A stretch of 64,000 nt of DNA from Falsihalocynthiibacter halioticoli (GTDB lineage: Bacteria > Pseudomonadota > Alphaproteobacteria > Rhodobacterales > Rhodobacteraceae). A program made the position numbers and the translations under genes. The notes under the pieces are model-generated. The model saw only the letters and a list, made by a program, of their open reading frames with translations. It did no database searches and had not been told where the DNA came from. Position 1 is the first letter of the stretch. Each line of letters begins with the position of its first letter. Below, piece after piece: positions 26,006-35,104 of the stretch. The stretch lies in assembly GCF_025802015.1 (NCBI RefSeq), contig NZ_JAOYFC010000004.1:89762-153761 (forward strand), in the 5' to 3' direction.

Positions 26006-26911
26006 ATGGACCGTTTAACAGAGATGGAAGCCTTTGCCACAGTTGTGGATCAGGGCGGCTTCACGGACGCGGCTAAGAAAATGGGGATTTCTAAGTCTGC
26101 TGTTTCCAAACATGTTTCATCGCTCGAAGCGCGCCTCGGCGCCCGTCTGTTGAACCGGACAACCCGTCGTGTCAGCCCGACTGAAATTGGCTTGGCGTAT
26201 TATGATCGTGCCCGTCGTGTTTTGAACGATGCTGGCGAAGCAGATGCCCTCGTTACATCCATGCAATCGGCCCCATCAGGTTTGCTGCGCATTTCAGTCG
26301 CAACGGACTTCGGCGTTAACCATCTTTCGCCCGTTCTTGGCGAGTTTTTGTCCGATTTTCCAGAAATTACCGTCAACATGGTTCTGAACAATCGCTATGT
26401 CGAATTGATTAGCGAAGGTTTTGATATGGCGATCCGAATTGGTGAGCTGGAAGACAGCACACTTCGCGCTCGCAAACTTACAGAAACAACCAAACGTATG
26501 GTGGCTTCGCCAAAGTATTTTGAAGAGTTTGGCCGCCCCGCAAAGATTGACGATCTGAACGATCACAAACTTCTTCACTACACGAACCAGTCGAACGGCG
26601 CAGTTTGGAAAATTACTGCACCATCTGGCGAAAAACGACAGGTTCGCACATCTGGCTGGCTTTCTGTGAATGACGGGCAATCGCTTTTGAATGCGGCTGT
26701 TTCCGGCCTTGGTATCGCGTATTTGCCGAGCTATCTCTACGCGAATGCGCTGAATGACGGCTTGATCGAAGAGGCGATGCCCGATCTTCCTGTTGAAAAA
26801 CAAGGGATCTACGCCGTCTATCCGCCAGGCCGCTTTACCCAGCCCAAGGTGCGCGCATTTATTGATTTTCTTGTGAATTCATTCGCAGAAAAAGGCCCAG
26901 ACGCCTGGTAA
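26006..26911 (+). CDS. LysR family transcriptional regulator
   Basis: 301-aa LysR-type regulator. N-terminal winged helix (FATVVDQGGFTDAAKKMGIS, KSAVSKHVSSLEARLGARLL) of the PetP/CrgA-like group, and a periplasmic-binding-fold effector domain (90-300). It follows fadH on the same strand after 184 bases, so it may regulate itself or a distant target; no divergent gene. The gap holds a GCGGAG/CTCCGC hairpin (25855-25883) after fadH and little else recognisable. Confidence 0.9.
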   Translation: MDRLTEMEAFATVVDQGGFTDAAKKMGISKSAVSKHVSSLEARLGARLLNRTTRRVSPTEIGLAYYDRARRVLNDAGEADALVTSMQSAPSGLLRISVATDFGVNHLSPVLGEFLSDFPEITVNMVLNNRYVELISEGFDMAIRIGELEDSTLRARKLTETTKRMVASPKYFEEFGRPAKIDDLNDHKLLHYTNQSNGAVWKITAPSGEKRQVRTSGWLSVNDGQSLLNAAVSGLGIAYLPSYLYANALNDGLIEEAMPDLPVEKQGIYAVYPPGRFTQPKVRAFIDFLVNSFAEKGPDAW

Positions 26912-26943
26912 TCCCCATCGCAACTTAACTTGAGCTGCTGATC

Positions 26944-27903
26944 CTAGCGATTGGCCGCGTAGCCGTTTATTGAGGTCATGATAACCTCTACCCGACGGTT
27001 TTGTGCGCGTCCCTCATTGGTCAAATTGCTCGCGCGCGGCGCGAGAAATCCCATACCCTCTGCAGACAATTGCGCCTCTGGCACGTCATATTTGTTGACC
27101 AGCATTGCAGCAACAGAACGCGCACGTTTCTTTGAAAGCGCGATATTGTCGGTCAGCGAACCTTCGGAATCTGTATGTCCAACGAGCGCAACGTTCCGCT
27201 CTGGATTTGCCTTGAGGTAGTCAGCGAGGGCCGCAAGAGTTGCGAAGTCACCATCCGCAAGTGCAGATGAACCCGTTGCGAAAACAAGATCGTCCAACAC
27301 AAAATGCCCTTTGTTCTCAAGGCTTTCGGAAAGGCTTCCTTGCGCAATGGTTTCAGTCGGTCTTGCGCCTTTTGTGGCTGTTGTCAGTGGTAAGCCAAGT
27401 GAAGGATCGCCTCCGGCCTGAACGATTTGAACGTATCCAGCGCTTGCCGATTTGCTCACGACAAGACTTGCATATTGAGGCCCGTCTTCTGTTTCTTTTT
27501 GGGCTGCAAAATAGCGGAAATCGCCAAGATCGACGTGCATTATGGGTTCGGGGAAAATATCAACCGAGAACCGGAAATCAAATCCACCGCATGCTGCGGT
27601 TTCGCATTCATAAAGGCGCGTATACCCGTCTTCGACAAGTTGATCGCGCATCATGTCAAGGAGCCCCAGCGTCGTGACGCGCGAAGAGCTTATCTTCCAA
27701 GCTTGTTTCTCGACGCGCCCTTCCGCAGAAACAGAAGCAACATCTTTACCAGTCCAGCCGCCAGTCGGAAGGCGATAGCTGCTAGAATTTTCAAGCGCTT
27801 CAGCAACCAGTTGAGCGCCATTCGGCAGCTTCAGGTCCATGGCCGTCGACGCCATAGGCAGGCAGGCAAGTACACCTGCAACGATATGCTTGGTGCTTTT
27901 CAT
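26944..27903 (-). CDS. OmpA family protein with DUF4892-like N-terminal domain
   Basis: 319 aa. A Sec signal peptide (about 1-21, ending ASTAMD) precedes a domain of about 160 aa (SSRVTTLGLLDMMRDQLVED, then GYTRLYECETAACGGFDFRF) that resembles DUF4892. The C-terminal 120 aa are an OmpA/MotB peptidoglycan-binding fold with LVGHTDSEGSLTDNIALSKK and RAQNRRVEVIM. It is the last gene of a four-gene minus-strand run whose members overlap by four bases each. Periplasmic, bound to murein and probably the outer membrane. Confidence 0.88.
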   Translation of the reverse strand: MKSTKHIVAGVLACLPMASTAMDLKLPNGAQLVAEALENSSSYRLPTGGWTGKDVASVSAEGRVEKQAWKISSSRVTTLGLLDMMRDQLVEDGYTRLYECETAACGGFDFRFSVDIFPEPIMHVDLGDFRYFAAQKETEDGPQYASLVVSKSASAGYVQIVQAGGDPSLGLPLTTATKGARPTETIAQGSLSESLENKGHFVLDDLVFATGSSALADGDFATLAALADYLKANPERNVALVGHTDSEGSLTDNIALSKKRARSVAAMLVNKYDVPEAQLSAEGMGFLAPRASNLTNEGRAQNRRVEVIMTSINGYAANR

Positions 27904-28475
27904 CTGTTCTGGCCGTGATACTCTGGGTTTGGTTGCATCTGCGTGCCGGAGGCGACGCGGTTTGTCATGTTGAAAAACGCGGCGACATTCACAATATCCC
28001 AGATATCGGCATCAGAGAAACCAGAGCCACGAAGTAACTCGCGGTCTGCCTCTTCTATGTCCGAGCTGGATTTCGTCAATTTCACGGAAAAATTGAGCAT
28101 GTGCCTTTGTTTGTCTGTGAGTGGTGCCACTTTATAGTTCATGACAAGCATTTCACCAAGAGTGGGATCACCCGACAGTGCACGGACTGCTTGACCATGC
28201 GCAACAAGGCAATAAAAGCAACGGTTCTGGGCAGACACAACAACGGCGATCATCTCACGCTCAAGCTTGCTCAGATTGCTACCAGCCAGCATGAGTTCGT
28301 TGTAAAGGCCGGTAAATGCGTTGAGCTTCTCGATGCTAAAGGCATGGGCCTTTAATACGTTCGGTACAAAGCCAAGTTTCTCTGTGCAGATGTCAAAATA
28401 CCTTTGGGTCTCCGCTGGAAGCGGATCCATCGGAGGTAGGTTCAACGCAGTTGGAGATTCTAGGGCTGTGCTCAA
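27900..28475 (-). CDS. AhpD-like peroxidase-related enzyme (carboxymuconolactone decarboxylase fold)
   Basis: 191 aa, CMD/AhpD superfamily. The active-site text QNRCFYCLVAHGQAVRAL contains the paired Cys-x-x-Cys and His of alkylhydroperoxidase AhpD, so peroxide or disulfide reduction is plausible. Helical throughout. It overlaps both neighbours by four bases (ATGA), the strongest form of translational coupling, with an upstream acetyltransferase and a downstream OmpA-family protein. Substrate unknown. Confidence 0.9.
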   Translation of the reverse strand: MSTALESPTALNLPPMDPLPAETQRYFDICTEKLGFVPNVLKAHAFSIEKLNAFTGLYNELMLAGSNLSKLEREMIAVVVSAQNRCFYCLVAHGQAVRALSGDPTLGEMLVMNYKVAPLTDKQRHMLNFSVKLTKSSSDIEEADRELLRGSGFSDADIWDIVNVAAFFNMTNRVASGTQMQPNPEYHGQNR

Positions 28476-29200
28476 TCGATCCTGCTGTTTTTTTGTTTAA
28501 TCCTATAGTGATAGTGTCCCACAGGTTTCATATTCAGGAAAGTGTATAGTTTATTTGCAGCAGTATTTGCGTGCGTAACAACAACAGATAGTTGTTCTGC
28601 CCCATGATCTTGCGACCAGTTGGCAGCAGCATACATCATATTGACGGCAACTCCTTGCCGACGGGCGCGTGAAGACACCTCAAGTGCGTGTAACATAGCG
28701 ATTTTTTCGTGCAATCCGACAAAAGCAGCCCCCGCAGCCCTGCCTTTTGCGCGCCCAAGGAGAGTTGTTTTGGCAGTTTGAGCGCGGTGCATAACGTTGA
28801 GCCGTCCTTCGGTAATGCCACCTGCTGCCCAAATCTCCTCCATGATGGCGAGTGGTGGAAATACCTCGAAGCATGCAAGCGGCTCAAGCTCACGGATAAG
28901 CGTCGCGACAGGCGCCGAAAGAATGTGTACCGGATCGACAATATCGTAGCCGCGTTCGTTCAGCTTGGCGTCGAGTTCGTTATCCTCCTCGCGGATCATG
29001 AAGAGTGGCCTTTGGTTCAGGGCAATCATCCCTGTCTCGGCGTCTTGGATATCCGCAGCGGAAAGCGATGTGTTCAGAGTTGCGCAACACACGCGCTTGC
29101 TATCGCTGCCGCCTCCGTTACGAAGCAGAAAGCCGCCGCGCTCGATAATGTTTAGTGGGGGCCATGTGGCATCAATCGTGTCGAAATAGGCCTTGCTCAT
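28472..29200 (-). CDS. GNAT family N-acetyltransferase
   Basis: 242 aa. The acetyl-CoA site is seen near the C-terminus as VSSRARRQGVAVNMMYAA, followed by FLNMKPVGHYHYRIK. The N-terminal half is a second, degenerate GNAT-like fold. Substrate unknown. Second gene of the overlapping minus-strand run from 29922 to 26944. Confidence 0.87.
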   Translation of the reverse strand: MSKAYFDTIDATWPPLNIIERGGFLLRNGGGSDSKRVCCATLNTSLSAADIQDAETGMIALNQRPLFMIREEDNELDAKLNERGYDIVDPVHILSAPVATLIRELEPLACFEVFPPLAIMEEIWAAGGITEGRLNVMHRAQTAKTTLLGRAKGRAAGAAFVGLHEKIAMLHALEVSSRARRQGVAVNMMYAAANWSQDHGAEQLSVVVTHANTAANKLYTFLNMKPVGHYHYRIKQKNSRID

Positions 29201-29922
29201 GAATCTGCAAACAGCCGTTCAAGTTCGGCGAAACCCTCTGAGAGCATATCGGAATTTTCCCCACGAAGAACGATATTGGCGCCGTAAAGCCCATTCTCCT
29301 GAAACGGGTAAGAGCCAATTGAAAGCTCCGGAAACCGAGCGGCGAATTTGCCCAAGGGGCCGGCGATATCGCCCTCGCCCCGCTCAATACGCAAGGATTT
29401 ACTATGCAGCGGCGCGCCAGCCGAAAGTTGCGGCAATACCGCCTCGACCATTGCTTGAAAGACGCTCGGCACCCCGGCCATCACATGGGTATTCTGAACG
29501 GTAAATCCCGGCGCGACAGAGACCGGATTGTCGATCAAAGTAGCGTGTTCTGGTATGCGCGCCATGCGTTGCCGCGCAGCGTTAAACTCTTTGTTGGTGC
29601 GCTCGTAATGCGCCGCAAGAAGAGCGTAGGCATCCTCGCGAATGTCGATGCTTTGGCCGAATGCTTCCGCTATACAGTCAGCAGTAATATCATCATGGGT
29701 CGGGCCGATGCCGCCTGATGTAAACAGGTGATCATAGCTTTGGGAGAGGGATTTAACGGCGGAAACGATGCTGCTTCTGTCGTCGCTCACAATCCGAACT
29801 TCACGCAGATTGATGCCATGTTTGGTAAGCGCACCAGCCAGAAAGTGCATATTGGCGTCTCGTGTGCGTCCAGATAGGATTTCGTCGCCAATTACCAGCA
29901 TCGCAGCGGTCGGGTTTGCCAT
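29197..29922 (-). CDS. CinA/MoaB-like molybdopterin-binding domain protein
   Basis: 241 aa, the MoCF (MoaB/Mog) half of CinA without the C-terminal deamidase domain. Key text: LVIGDEILSGRTRDANMHFL, LFTSGGIGPTHDDIT, and VSVAPGFTVQNTHVMAGVPS. In CinA this half is an ADP-ribose/CoA-type pyrophosphatase; the stand-alone form is common in alphaproteobacteria. AAGGAG precedes the ATG at 29922; the longer frame to 30195 overlaps sfsA and is rejected. First gene of the overlapping operon. Confidence 0.9.
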   Translation of the reverse strand: MANPTAAMLVIGDEILSGRTRDANMHFLAGALTKHGINLREVRIVSDDRSSIVSAVKSLSQSYDHLFTSGGIGPTHDDITADCIAEAFGQSIDIREDAYALLAAHYERTNKEFNAARQRMARIPEHATLIDNPVSVAPGFTVQNTHVMAGVPSVFQAMVEAVLPQLSAGAPLHSKSLRIERGEGDIAGPLGKFAARFPELSIGSYPFQENGLYGANIVLRGENSDMLSEGFAELERLFADS

Positions 29923-29967
29923 CTTCTGCTCCTTGATCGAGATACGTGCATTGTATAGGTCTGCGCT

Positions 29968-30666
29968 ATGAAATTTGACAGCCCCCTTGTACCTGCAACG
30001 CTCATCCGACGATATAAACGATTTCTCGCAGATATCCGACTTGAAGACGGCCAAGAGGTTGTGGCGCATTGCCCAAACCCAGGCTCGATGATAGGGCTTG
30101 CCCAAGAGGGCGCGCGCATCTGGGTCGAACCAAATGAAGATCCGAAAAAGAAGCTTAAATTCGGCTGGCGTTTGGTGGAGCACGGGCCGGATCATTTTAC
30201 AGGAATCGATACCGGTCGCGCCAATCGCATTGTTGCCGAAGCCCTCGACGACAAGAAAATTGAGGCGCTGTCACATTATGAAACGGTTAAACCTGAAGTT
30301 AAGTACGGCGAGGGATCGCGCGTTGATTTCCTACTCTCAACACAAGAGCAACGTTGTTATTTAGAGGTCAAGTCGGCCACCCTGTGCCGTGAGCCAGGTT
30401 TCGTTGAATTTCCCGATAGTGTGACGGCGCGCGGGGCGAAGCACCTTGCCGAATTACGCAGTATGGTCGAGAACGGAGATCGGGCGGTCATGCTATTTCT
30501 TGTTCAAGACACCTTGGCGAAAAGCGTAAATGTCGCGCGTGATATTGATCCGACCTATGCAAACGCCTTCGAACACGCTCGTGCGCGTGGCGTTGAAATG
30601 ATGGCCTATCGTGCCAATATCACACCGGATTGTATTACGCTTGGGCACGAGTTGCCCGTAGGATAA
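29968..30666 (+). CDS. sfsA: DNA/RNA nuclease SfsA
   Basis: 232 aa, sugar fermentation stimulation protein A. Family motifs: RRYKRFLADIRLEDGQEVVA, HCPNPGSM, GRANRIVAEAL, SRVDFLL and YLEVKSATL; the last resembles a PD-(D/E)XK nuclease core. Divergent from the CinA-like operon with only 45 bases between starts. Followed by map after 77 bases. Confidence 0.95.
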   Translation: MKFDSPLVPATLIRRYKRFLADIRLEDGQEVVAHCPNPGSMIGLAQEGARIWVEPNEDPKKKLKFGWRLVEHGPDHFTGIDTGRANRIVAEALDDKKIEALSHYETVKPEVKYGEGSRVDFLLSTQEQRCYLEVKSATLCREPGFVEFPDSVTARGAKHLAELRSMVENGDRAVMLFLVQDTLAKSVNVARDIDPTYANAFEHARARGVEMMAYRANITPDCITLGHELPVG

Positions 30667-30743
30667 AGAATTGCGGGTCATACCTCTGGCCCTTTTTGTG
30701 CGCCTCGCTTATTTAGAGGCAGAATTATGAACGGAGAACCGGT

Positions 30744-31556
30744 TTGGACGAGACACGCGGTCGCCTGACAAAAGATGGAATTCGGATTTACGAGGACGCA
30801 GATTTTGCGGGCATGCATAAGGCTGGCCGGTTGGCTGCGGAAATCCTCGATGAGATCGCCGAACATGTCGTTCCGGGCGTTACAACAGGTGCGCTTGATG
30901 AGCTGATCACTGATCGCATTGATCAGGCAGAAGCGAAATCCGCCACCATTGGGTACAAGGGCTATAAGCACGCAAGTTGTATCTCGGTGAACCATGTTGT
31001 GTGCCACGGCATCCCTGGCGAGAAGGTCATCAAAGATGGCGATATTCTCAACATTGATGTCACGGTTATCGTTGATGGGTGGTTCGGCGATACAAGCCGG
31101 ATGTATGTCGCGGGCAAAAGGTCCAAGAAAGCCGAGCGCCTGATTCAGGTCACGCATGATGCGTTGATGGCTGGAATCGACGCTGTGAAGCCGGGTAATA
31201 CATTTGGCGATATCGGCGCAGCAATCCAGCGGTATGCCGAAGGGCATCGAATGTCGGTTGTCCGCGACTTTTGTGGGCATGGCCTCGGGCGCGTTTTCCA
31301 CGCGCCGCCCAACGTTTTGCACTACGGCAAGCCAGGAACGGGCGCGGTTCTCGAGGAAGGCATGTTCTTTACAATCGAGCCGATGATCAATCTCGGAAGA
31401 CCGGAAACCAAAGTTCTTGCGGATGACTGGACAGCCGTAACACGCGATAAATCTCTCTCTGCCCAGTTCGAACACTCGGTTGGCGTTACTTCTGACGGCG
31501 TGGAGATTTTCACGCTTTCTCCCAGTGGTCGTTTCCATCCAACTTGGGCTGAGTAG
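30744..31556 (+). CDS. map: Methionine aminopeptidase, type I
   Basis: Removes the initiator methionine from new proteins. 270 aa. Metal ligands are in NIDVTVIVDGWFGDTSR (two Asp), GHGLGRVFHAPPNV (His), FFTIEPMI (Glu) and AQFEHSVGV (Glu). It starts with TTG at 30744, seven bases after GGAG; the ATG at 30727 is out of frame. A rare start in an essential gene may tune its level. The gene is otherwise normal. Confidence 0.96.
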   Translation: MDETRGRLTKDGIRIYEDADFAGMHKAGRLAAEILDEIAEHVVPGVTTGALDELITDRIDQAEAKSATIGYKGYKHASCISVNHVVCHGIPGEKVIKDGDILNIDVTVIVDGWFGDTSRMYVAGKRSKKAERLIQVTHDALMAGIDAVKPGNTFGDIGAAIQRYAEGHRMSVVRDFCGHGLGRVFHAPPNVLHYGKPGTGAVLEEGMFFTIEPMINLGRPETKVLADDWTAVTRDKSLSAQFEHSVGVTSDGVEIFTLSPSGRFHPTWAE

Positions 31557-31675
31557 TCGACACTGTAGCACTTAATTTTTGACCATTTGTTCCAGTTGCG
31601 AATGATTTGCAATTGGTGGTCTTGGTGTTAAACACGGGTTGCTTTTACATCCAAGTTAGAAAAGGACGCCGCGCG

Positions 31676-32728
31676 ATGATAAGAATATTGAAGTCGGCCA
31701 CCTTCGCCTTTGCGGTTTCTGCCCTGTCGCTTTCAAGCGCCGCAGCGCAGGAAGTTACTCTGCGTTTTCAGCACTTTGTGTCACCAAAGTCAGCAAATCC
31801 AACCTATTTCATGCAGCCATGGGCGGACAAAATCGAGCGCGATTCCGGCGGTCGGATCAAAGTCGAGCTTTACCCGTTCATGCAACTCGGTGGCAAAGCA
31901 CCGAGTCAGTACGATCTGATTAAAGACGGCGTGGTTGATGGTGGTTGGGTTATTCCTGGTTATCAGCCGGGGCGTTTTCCAGAAGCTGAAGCCATGGAGA
32001 TGCCCTTCATGGTCCCTAAAAACGGTGAAGAGGCGAGTAAAGCCGCTTGGATTTTCACTCAAAAGCACCTGATGGATGATTTTGCGGATGTCCATTTGAT
32101 TACCGCACATATGCACGGCCCAGGCATCGTGCATAAAAAAGGCGCGCCGATTTCAACGATCGAAGATTTTTCGGGTGTTAAGCTTCGTGGCCCATCGCGC
32201 GCAGCTACTCTCTTGTTGAAAAAGCTCGGCGCTGAACCGATTGGCATGGCGGTCCCCGCTTTTCCGGAAGCCCTGTCTAAAGGTGTGGTCGATGGTGGCG
32301 TAATCACTTGGGAAATGTCGCCTTCTCTTAAGCTTGACGAACTCACAGACAGCCACACAGATGTTTATGGTTCGAAGTCACTTTATAATCTCTATTTCAT
32401 CTGGGCGATGAACAAAGATGTTTACGCTGGGCTTCCTGATGACTTGAAAGCCGTTATTGATGCGAACTCCGGTTTCGCCGCCGCTGCTCTTGCAGGGCGC
32501 GCGCACGACACGGGCGATCTTGAAGGGCGCGAACTGATGGCAGAAGCTGGCAACGACATCGCGCAGTTAAGTGAAGACGAAACCAACAAGATTAAGGCGC
32601 TGGGCGACGAAGTGATCAATGAGTGGATCGAAGAAGTCACAGGCAAGGGACTGGATGGCGCGGCATTGATTTCAGATGCGCGGGCTGCGGTTCAAGTGAC
32701 CGAGGGAACAGCTGCACCCATTAAGTAG
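31676..32728 (+). CDS. TRAP transporter substrate-binding protein, DctP family, orphan
   Basis: Periplasmic solute receptor of 350 aa with a Sec signal peptide (1-24, ending SSAAAQ). TRAP-type body: RFQHFVSPKSANPTYFMQPW, YPFMQLGGKAPSQYDLIKDG, LRGPSRAATLLLKKLGAEPIG and FPEALSKGVVDGG. Such receptors bind carboxylates or other small anions. There are no DctQ or DctM membrane genes next to it, so it must use a transporter encoded elsewhere or have another role. AAAGGA precedes the ATG at 31676. Confidence 0.9.
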   Translation: MIRILKSATFAFAVSALSLSSAAAQEVTLRFQHFVSPKSANPTYFMQPWADKIERDSGGRIKVELYPFMQLGGKAPSQYDLIKDGVVDGGWVIPGYQPGRFPEAEAMEMPFMVPKNGEEASKAAWIFTQKHLMDDFADVHLITAHMHGPGIVHKKGAPISTIEDFSGVKLRGPSRAATLLLKKLGAEPIGMAVPAFPEALSKGVVDGGVITWEMSPSLKLDELTDSHTDVYGSKSLYNLYFIWAMNKDVYAGLPDDLKAVIDANSGFAAAALAGRAHDTGDLEGRELMAEAGNDIAQLSEDETNKIKALGDEVINEWIEEVTGKGLDGAALISDARAAVQVTEGTAAPIK

Positions 32729-32737
32729 CCTATGTAC

Positions 32738-32763
32738 ATCGGGCCGATCTTTCTCGGCCCGAT
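32738..32763. terminator. Strong hairpin between dctP-like gene and rsmD
   Basis: Perfect 10-bp arms at 32738-32747 and 32754-32763 around a six-base loop, lying between two convergent genes. No T tract on either side, so it is either a Rho-assisted/bidirectional terminator or an mRNA 3'-end protector. Confidence 0.6.
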
Positions 32764-32770
32764 TGCGCAG

Positions 32771-33331
32771 CTAGCCTCCGTAGCGAAGGAACGTGATGTG
32801 CGTTCCTCCGTATTTCCGCGTGTCGATCCGCTGAAACCCGTTTGGCGCAAGCACAGGTTTGCTTTCTTCCCAAACGATGAGCGCATCTTCTGCAAGCCAT
32901 CCTTTAGCGGCGGCGGAGACAAGGGCCGCGCCACCCAAGTCTTGGCCATAGGGCGGATCAAGAAAAACAAGCGAACAGGGCTCTTGAGCTTCGGGAAGGG
33001 AACTCGCCTCACACTTAAGCACACGCGTTTGATCCTGCCGTCGGGCCAGACGAATATTTTCGCGAAGGAGTTTCTGAGAGACCCGACCATTGTCGACAAA
33101 ACTGGCGAAGCGTGCGCCACGACTTAGCGCTTCGAGCCCCAGAGCACCGGTGCCTGCAAAAAGGTCCAAGACGTTTGCATTTTCAATCGGACGCTCGAAA
33201 GCACCACCATTAAGCACGTTAAACAGACTTTCCCTTACTCGATCCGAGGTTGGGCGCAGCCGAGCTTCAATGTCGCCACCGCCGACATCGACAAGTTTTA
33301 GGCCTCTATTTGCCCCCGCAATGATCCTCAT
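32771..33331 (-). CDS. rsmD: 16S rRNA (guanine(966)-N(2))-methyltransferase
   Basis: 186 aa, SAM-dependent methylase of G966 in 16S rRNA. RsmD starts with the typical MRIIAGANRGLKLVDVG and RPTSDRVRESLFNVL; motif I is VLDLFAGTGALGLEALSRGA; the N6/N2 catalytic motif is FLDPPYG. It overlaps the upstream flavoprotein gene by four bases (ATGA). Confidence 0.95.
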   Translation of the reverse strand: MRIIAGANRGLKLVDVGGGDIEARLRPTSDRVRESLFNVLNGGAFERPIENANVLDLFAGTGALGLEALSRGARFASFVDNGRVSQKLLRENIRLARRQDQTRVLKCEASSLPEAQEPCSLVFLDPPYGQDLGGAALVSAAAKGWLAEDALIVWEESKPVLAPNGFQRIDTRKYGGTHITFLRYGG

Positions 33332-34536
33332 TTCAGCAATGCCTTTAGATTGCTGTCCGGGTTTTGAATGGTTTCAACGGGCGCTGACTTTCCAGCTTCG
33401 ATGAGGCGTTTGCCGATCATATAGGCTCTAGGTTCGTTCATCGCATCGACAGCAAGGAGCTTGTTTCCACAAAAATACCAGTGGCTTACGGCGTTTGGAG
33501 TACTGCCTGGGCGCACGACCACTTGATCATATCCAACATTGAGGCCCGCGATTTGCAGCTTAATGTCGTATTGATCGCTCCAAAACCAGACTTTTGGAAC
33601 ATACTGCTCGTTTTTGCCCAGCATATTCCGAGCAACGGTCTCGGCTTGGTCAATTGCGTTCGGCACACTCTCAAGGCGAATACGTCCGCCCAAATGAGGA
33701 AATGATGCGCAGTCTCCGGCGGCCCAAATCATCGGGTCACTCGTTTGTCCGAAACTGTCGGTTCTAATACCGTTCTCAATCTCGAGCCCCGCTAATGCGG
33801 CGATTGCCGTATTCGGCTCAATTCCGATACCGACAATGACGAAATCGAATTCTTGGCGTGTTCCATCGCTGAATTCCGCGCCTGATACGACATCGTCGCC
33901 AAGTAATGCTTTTAGCCCAAGGCCCTCTCGTATTTCGACGCCGTGATCGGTGTGAAGCGCGCGAAAATAATCGGCTGTTTCGGGGGCCGCTACGCGCCCA
34001 AGAATGCGATCGGCCATTTCAACGAGCGTAACGTCTACACCTTTTTTGCGCGCCACAGCTGCAGCTTCTAACCCGATGTAGCCACCGCCGACGACCAAGA
34101 GGCGTTTGCCGGGTTGAAAAAATTCTGACATCGCGTCGGCATCTGCGAGGCTGCGTACCGTAAATACGTTCTGAAGGTTCCCTCCGATCGACGGCGGAAG
34201 TTGGCGCGGTGTGGCGCCTGTGGTTATGGCGAGTTTGTCATAGCTTATCGCCTCGTCGCCGACGGTGACGATCTTGGATTGTGGATCAATTGCACTCACG
34301 CTTTCGCCCAACACAAGGCGAATATTCTGATCGTGATAGAAAGACTCGGGTCGCAAGAAAAGGCGCTCTTGGCTCAACTCGCCCAACATGTATCCCTTGG
34401 AGAGCGGTGGCCTTTGATACGGAGGAACAGGCTCTTCACCGATCAAAGTGATCTCGCCTTCAAATCCGGAATTTCGCAATTCGGCTACCAATGATGCGCC
34501 AGCTTGTCCTGCTCCGATCACAACAAAATGCGCCAT
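33328..34536 (-). CDS. FAD-dependent ferredoxin-reductase-type oxidoreductase
   Basis: 402 aa, pyridine-nucleotide reductase of the rhodocoxin/putidaredoxin reductase type. FAD site VVIGAGQAGASLVAELR, NAD site LLVVGGGYIGLEAAAVARKK, second FAD motif IWAAGDCASFP. These proteins pass electrons from NAD(P)H to a 2Fe-2S ferredoxin feeding an oxygenase or P450; no such partner lies nearby, so the acceptor is unknown. Operon with rsmD. Confidence 0.9.
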   Translation of the reverse strand: MAHFVVIGAGQAGASLVAELRNSGFEGEITLIGEEPVPPYQRPPLSKGYMLGELSQERLFLRPESFYHDQNIRLVLGESVSAIDPQSKIVTVGDEAISYDKLAITTGATPRQLPPSIGGNLQNVFTVRSLADADAMSEFFQPGKRLLVVGGGYIGLEAAAVARKKGVDVTLVEMADRILGRVAAPETADYFRALHTDHGVEIREGLGLKALLGDDVVSGAEFSDGTRQEFDFVIVGIGIEPNTAIAALAGLEIENGIRTDSFGQTSDPMIWAAGDCASFPHLGGRIRLESVPNAIDQAETVARNMLGKNEQYVPKVWFWSDQYDIKLQIAGLNVGYDQVVVRPGSTPNAVSHWYFCGNKLLAVDAMNEPRAYMIGKRLIEAGKSAPVETIQNPDSNLKALLK

Positions 34537-34618
34537 TGTTCATACCCTTTTGCATTGAAATTCAAGCTGCAGAGTATAGGTGGGAACTGTGAGTTGCAAA
34601 TACAGTTGGAGACGCGAA

Positions 34619-35104
34619 ATGAAACTCGAAGTCGGGACAAAAATCCCAGTAGAAACATTCCCAATTTTGAAGGACGGAGCACCAGACTCAGTCGATCTAA
34701 AAGACAAATTGCAAGGACGTAAGGTTGTTATTTTCGGCCTTCCTGGTGCGTTCACAGGCACATGCTCCACCAAACATTTGCCAAGCTTTATTGAGGCCAA
34801 AGACGATTTCGCGGCCAAAGGTGTGGATGAAATCATTTGCGTCGCGGTCAATGACGTATTCGTAATGGATGTTTGGGCAGAGCAAACGAGCGCTAAGGAC
34901 GCTGGGATCACGATGTTGCCAGACCCCGAAAGCAAATTCACAAGCGCAATCGGTATGGATTTTGACGTACCAGAGCTTGGATTTGTTAAGCGTTCAAACC
35001 GCTACGCAATGCTTGTAGAAGATGGTGTTGTAACTGCGTTGCAGGTTGACGAAGCTGGCCAATGTGACCTGTCGACAGGCAACAGTTTCCTAGCGGCGAT
35101 TTAA
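34619..35104 (+). CDS. Peroxiredoxin, Prx5 type
   Basis: 161 aa thiol peroxidase of the Prx5/AhpC-TSA redoxin class reducing organic and hydrogen peroxides. Peroxidatic Cys49 is in LPGAFTGTCSTKHLPSF; Cys149 near the C-terminus (DEAGQCDLSTG) is a likely resolving residue. GGAGA precedes the ATG at 34619. Divergent from the flavoprotein reductase with 82 bases between. Its stop codon is interlocked (TTAA) with that of the convergent FemAB-like gene. Confidence 0.94.
   Translation: MKLEVGTKIPVETFPILKDGAPDSVDLKDKLQGRKVVIFGLPGAFTGTCSTKHLPSFIEAKDDFAAKGVDEIICVAVNDVFVMDVWAEQTSAKDAGITMLPDPESKFTSAIGMDFDVPELGFVKRSNRYAMLVEDGVVTALQVDEAGQCDLSTGNSFLAAI

Noticed and set aside
29923..30195. N-terminal extension of the CinA-like protein
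   Set aside because: It would overlap sfsA on the other strand, and AAGGAG just before the ATG at 29922 fixes the start.
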